Assembly: GCA_029207755.1 (NCBI GenBank)
Contig: JARCOQ010000100.1
Coordinates: 187,612 to 251,611, forward strand
Direction of reading: 5' to 3'
Source: Chamaea fasciata
Lineage: Eukaryota; Chordata; Aves; Passeriformes; Sylviidae
DNA: 64,000 nt
Shown here: piece by piece, positions 45,925 through 55,748 of the stretch
How the letters are laid out: each line of letters opens with the position of its first letter
Position numbering within the stretch: the first letter of the stretch is position 1
Position numbers and translations under genes: made by a program
Notes under the pieces: model-generated
The model's database searches: none
What the model was told of the DNA's origin: nothing
Seen by the model: only the letters and a program-made list of their open reading frames with translations

Positions 45925-48194
45925 ATGGCGGACCCGTCGTTGCTCTCCGCCGAGCTGGACGCGGACGAGGAGGAGGAGGCAGCGCTGCGGCGGCTGCTGC
46001 TGCAGGTGGGTCCCGGCCGGGGGTCCCGGTCCCGCTCCCGGTTCCGCCGCCCCCTCCCCTCATTGTCGCACCCGCAGGTGAGCCCAGAGCGTGAGGAGCC
46101 GCCGCGCCCCGGCCCTGCCCGCGCCGTCACTCCGCAGCCGGGTAAGGGAGGGTTAACCTGCCGGGGGTTCGGGGAGTGCTTGGGGGGCTTTTGGGAAGGG
46201 TCCCGGGGGGTTTTGGGGAGGGTCCCGGGGCGTTTTTGGGGAAGGTCCCGGGGGGTTTTCGGGGGGGGGATCTCGTGGGTCTTGGGGAGGGTCCAGCGCG
46301 TTTTGGGGAGGGTCCCGGGGGGTTTTTGGGGAAGGTCCCGGGGGGTTTTTGGGGAAGGTCCCGGGGGGTTTTGGGGAGGGTCCCGGGGCGTTTTTGGGGA
46401 GGGTCCCGGGGGGTTCTGGGGGGTTTTGGGGAGGGTCCCGGGGGGTTTTGGGGGGCGATCCCCGCCGCCCCCTGACCCCCCGTGCCCCCCAGGGCTGTGT
46501 GTGAAGACCCGCGCGGGCGGGGACAAGGTCTTTGTCAACGTCTGTCACTGCCCCGAGGTGCCGCCGCCCCCGCCCGTGCCCCCCCCGGGGCTGCAGCGGC
46601 TCCTGCGGGAGCCCCCCGGGCCCGGCGGCGCCTTCCGCATCCCCATGAGCCTCGGGGAGCCCCACGCCGAGCTGGACCGAGGTCAGAGACCCCCCGGGAC
46701 CCCCCGGACCCCGAATCCCCCCCCGAACCCCCCCTGAACCCCCCCAAACCTCGCAGGAGGCCGCGGCTGCACTGCCTACGATGTGGTGGTGAACTCGGGG
46801 TTCTTCAGGACGCTGCAGGTGAGGCAGGGACGGGGAGATGGGGGATTGGGGGCCCTGGGGGATGCTGGGGGGTCCAGGGGGGCTCTGGGGGGTCCTGGGG
46901 GGCTCTGGTGGATGCCGGGGGTCTCTGGGAGGTCCTGGGGGGCTCTGGGGCAGCTCTGGGTGATCCTGGGGGGTGTCCTGGGGGGCTCTGGTGCAGATCT
47001 GGGGGGTCCCAGGGGTTTCTGGCAGGTCCTGGGGGGCTCTGGGGGCTCTGGGTGGTACTGAGGGGCTCGGGGGGGTCCTGGGGAATCCTGGGGGGGCTCT
47101 GACCCTCCCGGCCCCCCCCAGGCCGACCCGCTGTACCTGGAGTTCTTCCTGACCGTGGCCCTGGAGGGGCTGTCTGAGAAGTATGGGGTGGAGCTGGAGC
47201 TGACCGGTGAGGATGCCCCCATGGGGGGGCTCAGGTGGGGCTGGGGGGCTCAGACAGGGCTGGGTGGGGAGCTCCGGACCCCTCCCCGTGACCCCCCCGT
47301 GCCCCCCTAGGCTGGCGGGTGCTGCGGAACCGGAGATTCCTGGGCTCCATCTCAGCCCAGAACATCCGGCCTCGGGCCCGGCCTCACATCCAGGAGCTGC
47401 CAGGGTGAGCAGGGACCCCCCAGACCCCTCCCCAAAACCCCTCGGGACCCCCAGCCTGACCTGAGCCCCACCCGTAGCCCCCCAGAGCCCCCCCAGTTCG
47501 TAGTGGTGGCCCAGCCCTCGGCCCAGGAGCCCAAAGTGCTGCAGGCCCGGGTGCACCTGCCCCAGGTGGTGAGTGGGGGATACTGGGGGGGACTGGGAGG
47601 GGTTGGGGGGGGGAACTGGGGAGGACTGGGGGGAACTGGGAGGTGCTGGGGGGGGGGTGGGGTTCACCTGATGCCGGGGGCAGTTTGGGGGGCGCTTGGG
47701 GAGGTTGGGAGGCTCAGGGGGCACTAGGGGGTGGGATGGGGGGGTCCCGTTATCCTGCGGGGCACTGGGGGCTATAGTTGGAGGGGTTTCCACCATCCTG
47801 GGGTGTTGAGGGACAATGGGGGGCTCCCCGAAAATCCAAAGAGGATTTGGGGGTGCTGTGGGCGCGTCCTAACCGTGGCCCCGCCCAGGAGGGGGCGGAG
47901 TCTCTCTGGCTGGGCCTGAGCGAGGAGCGGCTGCTGCTGGCCCGCCCGCCGCCAGGGGGCACTGCCGGCGACTGGGAGGCGGGTCCGCCCTCCCGCCAGG
48001 GGGCGCTGCTGGAGCTGGGGCTGCCGCGCCCCGCCGACCCCGCGCGGTGCCGCGCGCGCTTCCACCGCCGCTCCCAGGTAACCATGGCGACCGCGCGCCT
48101 GGGGACACGCCCCTTTGCGGCCGGGGGCCACGCCCCCCGGTGAGCATGGCGCCCCCTGCAGGTTCTCACCGTGACGATGCCGCTGCGGGCCTGA
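45925..48194 (+). CDS. PIH1D1: PIH1D1, R2TP co-chaperone subunit
   Basis: Adaptor of the R2TP complex (RUVBL1/2-RPAP3-PIH1D1) that brings CK2-phosphorylated clients to HSP90 for assembly of snoRNPs, polymerases and PIKKs. Nine coding exons: 45925-46005, 46078-46141, 46493-46681, 46757-46818, 47122-47206, 47311-47404, 47478-47568, 47889-48077, 48162-48194; 888 nt, 295 aa (human 290). The PIH-N domain contains LCVKTRAGGDKVFVNVCH, FRIPMSLGEPHAELD, GCTAYDVVVNSGF, NRRFLGSISAQNIRPRARP and IQEL. The C-terminal half is a CS-like region (ESLWLGLSEERLLLA to VLTVTMPLRA). The N-terminus has an acidic run DADEEEE. Confidence 0.95.
46170..46460. repeat. G-rich minisatellite in PIH1D1 intron 2
   Basis: About a dozen imperfect copies of a 20-24-bp unit containing GGGTCCCGGGGGGTTTTGGG fill almost the entire intron between the second and third coding exons. 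Confidence 0.85.
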
Positions 48195-48670
48195 GGGACG
48201 AGGGACCCCCAAAAACCGCGGGATCCCCCCGGGAGCCTCCGGGGCCGCTCCGGACCCTCCCTGGGACCGTCCCGGAGTCTCTGGAGCCCTCGGCCCGGGA
48301 CCGTCCTGGGCCTGCCCTCAGGGACCCCCCCTCAGGATCTTCTGACCTCCTTGGGGTCCCCCAGGACCCTCCTGGACCCTCCCGGACCCCCCAGGGCCTT
48401 CCAGGACCCCCCAGGACCCTCTTTGTCCCTCCCAGACCCCCCCAGAATTCTCTTGGACCCCCCAGAACTCTCTGGTACCCCCCCAAGACTCTTCTTGCCC
48501 CTCCTGGACCCTCCTGACTCCCCAGAACCCCCAGGACTTTCCCAGACCCCCCCGATCCTCTCCAGGATTGTGGGGAACCCCCTGGGACCCTCCTGGCCCC
48601 TTTTCCCACCCTAGGACCCCCGTGTTCCCCTCAGGACCCGCCCCAGGCGTTTTTTTGTACGAGACCCCCC

Positions 48671-48676
48671 AATAAA
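48671..48676 (+). terminator. PIH1D1 poly(A) signal (AATAAA)
   Basis: AATAAA lies about 480 nt after the stop codon. The SLC17A7 start codon is only 280 bp further on, with a CCAAT box (inverted, ATTGG at 48701) between. Confidence 0.85.
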
Positions 48677-48956
48677 AGCCCGGCTCGAGCCGTGTCTGTG
48701 ATTGGCTACGGCCCCCCCAGCCCCGGGGGGGATTTGGGGGGATTTAGGGGATTTGTGGGGTGGGGGGGCCAAGGGGGGCCGTGCCCAGAGCTGCCCAGGA
48801 GGAGCCCGGAGCCAGCGGGGCTCGGGGGGCTGCGGGGACACAGGGGGGACACCCCCAGCCGGGCCCGGGGGGTCCCCCGGGGGTCCCCGAGGGGGGGGCA
48901 GAGGTGTCCTGGGAGGGTCCCCGGTGGTCCCGCGGGTCATGGTGGCCTGAGCCGGG

Positions 48957-51900
48957 ATGGAGTTCAACAGGGAGGAGTTCCGACGGCAGCTGGGGGCCGG
49001 GCTGGGCCGCCTGCACAGGTGAGACCCCGATTTGGGGGGACAGGGACATTGGGGGGTCAGCTGGGGGTTCAGGGGGGTCAGGGCTGAGGGGGTGGCCGTG
49101 GCTTTGTCACCGCCCTATGGCGATCCTGGGGGTGGGAATTTGGGGACAGCTCATTTCTGGGGAGGGGGGATTTAGGGTCATCTCAATTTTGGGGAGTGGG
49201 TATTTGGGGTCATTTCATTTTGAGGGAATTTGGGGTCACCGTTTTTTGGGGAGGGAGGAAGTTGAGGTTGCCTTGTTTTGAGGGAATTTGGGGTCACCTC
49301 GTTTTGGGGGAATTTGGGGTCACCCCTTTTTGGGAGCAGGAATTTAGGGTTATCTCGTTTTGGGGGGATTTGGGGCGCTCTGCACGTCCCTGTTCCCCCT
49401 CCCCAAAGCCCGCGCGTGTCCGTGCCACGCGTGTCCCCGTCCCTGTTCCCGTCCCCTCCCCGGCGCCGCCGCCACGGGGGATTTAAAGCCTTTAATCCTC
49501 CTCGGGGGGGGGACACGGGTGGACACGGGGACACCGCGGGGGGGGACAGGGGACACGGGGGACACGCGGGGGCGGGTGTTTGTGGGGATGACCTGGGGAG
49601 CTGCGGTGGTTTGGGATGGTTTTGGGGTGTTCTGGGGGTGGTTTGGGGGTGTTTTTGGGGCAGGCTTGGGTGTGTTTGGGCCGATTTTGAGGTATTTGGG
49701 GCGCTTTCAGGGTGGTTTTGGGGTGTTTTGAGGGTGTTTGGGGGCGGTTTTGGGGTGTTTTTGAGGTCGTTTTGGGGGCAGTTTCGGGGCGGTTTCAGGG
49801 TGTTTTTGGGCTGGTTTTTGTGGTGGCCACCGCCGCCACCAGTGCGGGACACGGCGGGGCCGGGGACAAAGGACACGGGGGACACACGGGGGGCACCAGG
49901 GGCGACAGGTGACCCCGCAGGTTCCTGGAGCGGCGCCAGGACGACCCCGAGAGCCTGGAGCTGAGCTCGGGGGGGGCCCCGGCGGCTGCCTCGCGCCCCC
50001 CGGTGCTGGACTGCACCTTCTGCGGACTGCCCCGGCGCTATGGCATCGCCATCCTGTGCGGGATCGGCTTCTGCATCAGCTTCGGCATCCGCTGCAACCT
50101 GGGTGTGGCCGTGGTCAGCATGGTCAACCCCGCCCACGGACAGGTGAGGGGTGAGCGGGGACAGGTGTGGGGTCATCATGGTCAGGTATGGGGCCAGGAC
50201 AGGTGTGGGGTCACTGTGGGGGGGTCACTGTGGGGGCTCACGGGTGTGGGATGTCTGTGCGACAAAGTGTGGGGGACACTCACCCGCCTGGGGCATCTCT
50301 GGGGCGTGTCCCCCACCCCAGTGACCCCTCCCCACCCTCCCCCAGCACGCCCAGTTTAACTGGGACCCCGAGACAGTGGGGATGATCCACGGCTCCTTCT
50401 TTTGGGGTTACATCGTCACTCAGATCCCCGGTGGCTTCATCGCGCAGAAATTCGCCGCCAACAGGTTGGGAGTGATCCTAAATGGGGGGAGATGGCCCTA
50501 AATGGGGTTGGGGTGGCCCTAAACAGGGTTGGGGTGACCCTAAATGGGGTCAGGGTGGCCCCAAATGGGGGGAGATGGCCCTAAAAGGGGTTGGGGTGGC
50601 CCTGGACGGGGTTGGGGTGACTGAAGGGCTTGGGGTGACCGTAAGCATGTCGGGGTGACCCTAAATGGGTTTGGGATGACCCTAAACAGGACAGGGGTGA
50701 CCCTGAAGGGCTCGGGGGTCACATTAAACGGACGGGGGGACATGGCCTGAAATGGGGTCGGAGTGACACTAAATGGGGTGACCCTAAACGTGTCGGGGTG
50801 GCCCCGCTGTTGCGGCCGTCACCCCGCTGTCCCCCCCAGGGTGTTCGGGCTGGCCATCGTGTCCACCTCGGTGCTGAACATGCTGATCCCGTCGGCCGCG
50901 CGCACCCACGTCGGCTGCGTCATCGCCGTGCGCGTCATGCAGGGCCTGGTCGAGGTCGGGGTTGCGGGGTTTGAGGGGGTTGGGGCTGTTTTGGAGTGTT
51001 TTAGGGGGATGTCAGCTTTTTTCGGGTGTTTTGGGGTGTCTGGGGGAATGGCCTGGGGAGCTGCGGCAGTTTGGGGGTGTTTTGGGGCAGGTTTGGGGTG
51101 TTTTGGGGTGGGTTTGGGGTGTATGGGAGAGAGCAGGAGTGGTTTGGGGGATTTTCAGGTGTCTTTGGGGTGGTTTTGGGGCGGTTTTGGGGTGTTTTAG
51201 GGATGGTTTCGTGGTGGTTTTGGGGGCATTTTGGGGTGTTTGTTTTTGGGGTGGTTTTGGGGTGATTTTTGGTGTTCAGCTGGCGAGGTCAGCCTGTGCC
51301 ACTCCCACTCTCCCTCTGCCCAGGGTGTGGCCAGGGAGGGGCGTGGCCAGGGTTGGGTGTGTCCCTCGTTTCCCAGCCAGGGCGTGGCCGGGGTTGGGTG
51401 TACCCATTGCCAGGTGTGGCCGTTTGTGGGCGTGTCCAGCGCTGACCCCGCCCCCCACAGGGAGTGACCTACCCCGCCTGTCACGGCATCTGGAGCAAGT
51501 GGGCGCCGCCCCTGGAGCGGAGCCGCCTGGCCACCACGGCCTTCTGCGGTAAGGGGGGGTCCGGGGGGCTCTGGGGGGCTGTGGTGGGCTCACCGGGGGG
51601 GTTTGGGGGGCTCCAGGGGGGTCTGGGGGTCACCAGGGGTCACCGGGGGTCTGTGAAGCCACCACAGCCTTCTGCAGTACCGGGGGGTCCAGGGGTTTTG
51701 GGGGGTGTCCGGTGGTCCCGGGGCTCTCAGAGGGTCACCGGGGGGCTCAGGGGGCTACTGGGGGGTCAGGGGGTTTCGGGGGGTCTGGGCAGGTCTGGGG
51801 GGCTCAGGGGGTCACCAGGGTGTCCAGGGGGGTCAGGGGGGGTCCCAGCGGGGCTGGGGGTCCCGGAGGGGTCCGAGGGGTCTGGTGGCGTCCCCGGTGT

Positions 51901-54900
51901 CACCCCTGTCCTCTCCAGGGTCGTACGCCGGGGCCGTGGTGGCCATGCCGCTGGCCGGGGTCCTGGTGCAGTACACGGGCTGGAGCTCCGTGTTCTACGT
52001 GTACGGTGAGAACCCCGGGACCCCTGAGACCCCCCAGGACACCATGAGCCCCCCTGGGACCCCTTGAACCGACAGAGCCCCCCCTGAACCCCCTTGGAAT
52101 CTCCCGGGACCCCTTGAGACCCCTTAACCCCCCCAGGACCCGGGACCCCCACCAGACACCCCCCAGTGCTCCCAGTGACCCCAGTGCCCCATCCCAGTGC
52201 TCCCAGTGCTCCCAGTGACCCCAGTGACCCCAATGCCCCCCCACAGGCAGTTTTGGGGTGTTCTGGTACCTGTTCTGGGTGCTGGTGTCCTACGAGAGCC
52301 CCGCCCAGCACCCCACCATCTCCCCCGAGGAGAGGAAATACATCGAGGAGAGCATCGGGGAGAGCGTGGGCAGCAACCCGCTGCTGGTCAGACTGGGGGC
52401 ACTGGGACGGGACTGAGGGCACTGCGGGGGTCATTGGGGGGACGCTGGGGGCAGCAACCCGCTGCTGGTCAGACCGGGAGCACTGGGAGGGCACCGGGAG
52501 GGTTACTGGGAGCACTGGGATGGGTACTGGGGGTCACAGCAGGGTCACTGTGGCCACTGAAGGTCATTATGGTCACCAAAGGTCATTGTGGTCACCACAC
52601 CTGTGGCCACCAATGAGGTCAGGGCTCCTTCCCCCGTGGGAATCGGGGCTGGGGGTGGCCCGGGGGTCACTCCAGGGGGTCAGGCGGTCAGTGGTCACTC
52701 TGTGCCCTCCTCACCCTGTGGGAATCAGGGCCAGGGGTGGCGGGGGGGTGGTCTGGTGGTCACTCCCAGGGTCGGGCAGTCAGTGGTCACTCGCTGCCCA
52801 CAGCTGGCCACGCCCTGGCGCCATTTCTTCACCTCCATGCCGGTGTATGCCATCATCGTGGCCAACTTCTGCCGCAGCTGGACGTTCTACCTGCTGCTCA
52901 TCAGCCAGCCCGCGTACTTCGAGGAGGTCTTTGGCTTCGAGATCAGCAAGGTGGGGCCTGGAAACCCCGAAAAACGCCCTGAAAAACATGGAAAGCACTT
53001 AAAAAACCCTGGAATAAAAAAAACCAACAAAAACCCTGCAAAAAAACCCTCAGAAATCCTGCAAAAAAAGGGCAAAAAAACCCCAGAACCCCAGAAAACA
53101 CCCCAAAAACCCCACAAAAAAACCCCAAATCCCCCAGATCCTTACCTGTCCCCGCACAGGTGGGGCTGCTGTCGGCGCTGCCGCACCTGGTGATGACCAT
53201 CGTGGTGCCCATCGGGGGCCAGATCGCCGATTTCCTGCGCTCGCGGGGGCTGATGTCCACCACCAACGTCCGCAAGATGATGAACTGCGGTGGTCAGTGC
53301 GGGGACAGTGGGGACACGGGGGGTGACACAGGGGTCACACACCGTGGGGACACTGCGGTGACAATGGGGACATCAGGGGTGACACTGCGGCGGTCGGTGC
53401 CAGGACACCGGGGGTAACAACAGCATGGCATAATGCCGGGACACTGCAGGGACATTGAGGGGACACCAGGGGTGACACCGGGGAGGGGACAGTGAGGGGA
53501 CAGTGCAGGGACAACAGGGGGACACGGGACACAGTGCAGGGACACCGCAGGGACACTGGGGAGACACGGGGACACACCAGGGTAACACTGAGGCAGTCAG
53601 TGCGGGGACACCAGGGGTAACAGCGGGGTGACACAGTGCGGGGACACCAGGGGGACACAGCGGGGACACCGGGGGGTGGCAACGGGGGTGACACACCGGG
53701 GGGTGACGCAGCAGGTGACAGTGGGTGACACACCAGGTGACAATGTCCCCTCCCCGCAGGGTTCGGCATGGAGGCCACGCTGCTGCTGGTCGTGGGCTAC
53801 TCTCACTCCCGCGCTGTCGCCATCTCCTTCCTGGTGCTGGCCGTGGGCTTCAGCGGCTTCGCCATCTCCGGTGGGGACAGGGGACACTGGGGTGGTGGCC
53901 CCGGGGACATCGGGGTCGCCCCTGTGACAGCGCTGTCCCCTCCCCTGCCCCGGCCAGGCTTCAACGTGAACCACCTGGACATCGCGCCGCGCTACGCCAG
54001 CGTCCTGATGGGGCTGTCCAACGGCGTGGGGACGCTGTCCGGCATGGTGTGTCCCCTCATCGTGGGGGCGCTGACACGGCACAAGGTCAGGGGACGGCGG
54101 GGGACAGTGGGACACGGGGGCACAGGGGAGGGGCTTGGGGACAGCAGGGGACAGGAGGGGACAGTGGGACGTGGTGGGGGACAACAGGACCAGGGAGGGG
54201 ACAGCAGGGTACAGTGGGATATGGGGGACAATGGGACCAGAGGGGACAGGGAGGGGACAGCGGGGGGGCTGGGGACGGCGGGGGACAGCGTGGGACAGGA
54301 GGGGACAGTGGGACATGGGGGGACAGTGGGACCTGCGGGGACACAATGGGACATGGGGGGGGACACACGCGACTTTCGGGGGTCTCGCTGGGGCCTGTCA
54401 CTCACTGTACGCTTGGCCCCGCCCACTCGCTTTGGCCCCGCCTTATTCCCCAATGCCCCGCCCCTTATTCTCCTTTCCCTCCCTTTGGCCACGCCCCCTG
54501 CTTTTCCCGCGCGCTCTCCCTTGACCACACCCCTCTTCATTCTGCCCCCCGTTCCCCGCGCGCTCATTGGCCGGCGCGCGGGGGGGCGGGCGGGCCGGCG
54601 GTCTCCCATTGGCCGACTCTGTGGCGGGCGGCGGGCGCTGATTGGCCCAGACGCGCGAGGAGTGGCAGTGGGTGTTCCTGATCGCGGCGCTCGTGCACTA
54701 CGCGGGCGTGGCTTTCTACGGCGCCTTCGCCTCCGGGGAGCCGCAGCCGTGGGCGGAGCCGCCGCGCGAGGAGGCGGAGCCTCTGGCCCCCGCCGGGCTG
54801 GGCAGCGACGACGAGGAGGAGGAGGAGGAGGAAGGCCAGGAAGGCGGAGGGGGAGCGCCCCCGGGAGGGCCCCCCGCCAGTTACGGCGCCACCGGCACCA

Positions 54901-54929
54901 CCCCGGCCCCCGGGACCCCGCTGGGGTGA
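48957..54929 (+). CDS. SLC17A7: SLC17A7 (VGLUT1), vesicular glutamate transporter 1
   Basis: Synaptic-vesicle glutamate transporter of the major facilitator superfamily. Twelve exons: 48957-49018, 49921-50143, 50346-50464, 50840-50954, 51461-51548, 51919-52005, 52247-52386, 52804-52950, 53160-53292, 53760-53870, 53958-54085, 54651-54929; 1,632 nt, 543 aa. The start [13 protein letters not shown] and the C-terminal ASYGAT plus proline-rich end are VGLUT1-like, not VGLUT2/3. Residues known to matter in the family are kept: R78 (SFGIRCNLG), H110 (MIHGSFFWG), R166, E173 and R302 (ANFCRSWTF). The luminal loop after MVN is much shorter than in mammals. The C-tail has an acidic DDEEEEEEE run. PIH1D1 is immediately upstream, as in human. 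All splice sites are GT-AG and the frame is intact. Confidence 0.95.
49130..49370. repeat. Imperfect repeat in SLC17A7 intron 1
   Basis: Reiterated GAATTTGGGGTCA-type segments separated by TTTTGGGG runs. A similar but looser T/G-rich reiteration follows at 49610-49830 within the same intron. Confidence 0.7.
50480..50800. repeat. Minisatellite in SLC17A7 intron 3
   Basis: About fifteen imperfect copies of a 20-22-bp unit with GGGTGACCCTAAATGGGGTT and close variants occupy the intron between the third and fourth exons. Confidence 0.85.
53285..53755. repeat. Short-unit G-rich repeat in SLC17A7 intron 9
   Basis: Reiteration of GGGGACAC, GGTGACAC and CAGTGCGGGGAC segments, unit about 10-25 bp, filling the intron. 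A related GGGGACAGTGGGACA repeat fills the start of intron 11 (54090-54370). Confidence 0.8.
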
Positions 54930-55275
54930 CGCCGGGGTCTGTGCTCGGCAAAGAACCGCCACCCGTTTTGCCCCGACCCGAGGGACGCCCCCGACCCGAG
55001 ACCCGCCCCCCCGGGACACACCGGGGATTCCCCGAGGACCCACCGGGGACCTCCCACCCCGAGACCCCTCCGGGATCCACCGGGGACCCCCCAGACCCAC
55101 CAGGGATACACCGGAGAGCCCTCGAGACCCCTGGGGACCCCCAGGGACCCACCAGGGACCCCCTGAGATCCCCCAGGGACCCACCGGGGACACACCAGGG
55201 ATCCCCCCGCTCTCCTCCCGAGACCCCCGAGACCCCCAAGGCCGGGCACCCCCCTCCGTTGTACATATATAAATA
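54930..55275 (+). other. SLC17A7 3' UTR
   Basis: C-rich sequence with GGGACCCACCGGGGAC-type reiteration (about 55020-55215), ending at TATATAAATA near 55264, the only poly(A)-like element (TATAAA variant) before the next gene. The 3' end is therefore tentative. Confidence 0.4.
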
Positions 55276-55309
55276 CAGGAGCGGCCGCTGGAGAGTGCGG
55301 AGTGCTGGA

Positions 55310-55580
55310 CTGGGGGACACTGGGAGGGAGTGGGGACACTGAGGTGTCACTGGGGACAATGGAGGGGACACTGGGAGAGGTGCTGGGGGCACGGGGGGAC
55401 ACTGGAGGTGGTTCGGGGGACACTGGGGGGACACTGGGGACGCTGAGGTGACACTGGGGGGACACTGGGGACACTGGGGGTACACTGAGGTGACAGTGGG
55501 GACACTGGAGGGGACACTGAGGTGTCACTGGGGTTACACTGGGAGGACACTGGGGACACTGGAGGTGACGCTGGGGGAAT
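55310..55580. repeat. GGGGACACT minisatellite between SLC17A7 and RPL13A
   Basis: Dozens of copies of a unit of about 10-14 bp based on CTGGGGGGACACTGGGGACA, strongly strand-asymmetric with closely spaced G runs, so G-quadruplex formation on the plus strand is likely. Confidence 0.85.
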
Positions 55581-55643
55581 TTCCCCGCCCACGTCCCCCC
55601 TCCACTTCCGCCCTCAATGGCTCCCTGCAGCGCTGCTTCGCGC

Positions 55644-55748
55644 CCTTTTCTTTTCTTGCGTCACCTCCGCCCCTGCGCTCCCCGCGGGAGGAAGCGGCGA
55701 CCCCGCGGCGCGTGGTGGGCGGGGTCTCTCTCTGAGGCGATCGCGGCC
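55644..55748 (+). promoter_or_regulatory. RPL13A promoter and candidate 5'-TOP tracts
   Basis: Two pyrimidine tracts could supply the 5' terminal oligopyrimidine start of a ribosomal-protein mRNA: CCCTTTTCTTTTCTT at about 55643-55658 and TCTCTCTCT at 55725-55733. The latter would leave a 5' UTR of about 20 nt, typical for the class. Confidence 0.5.
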
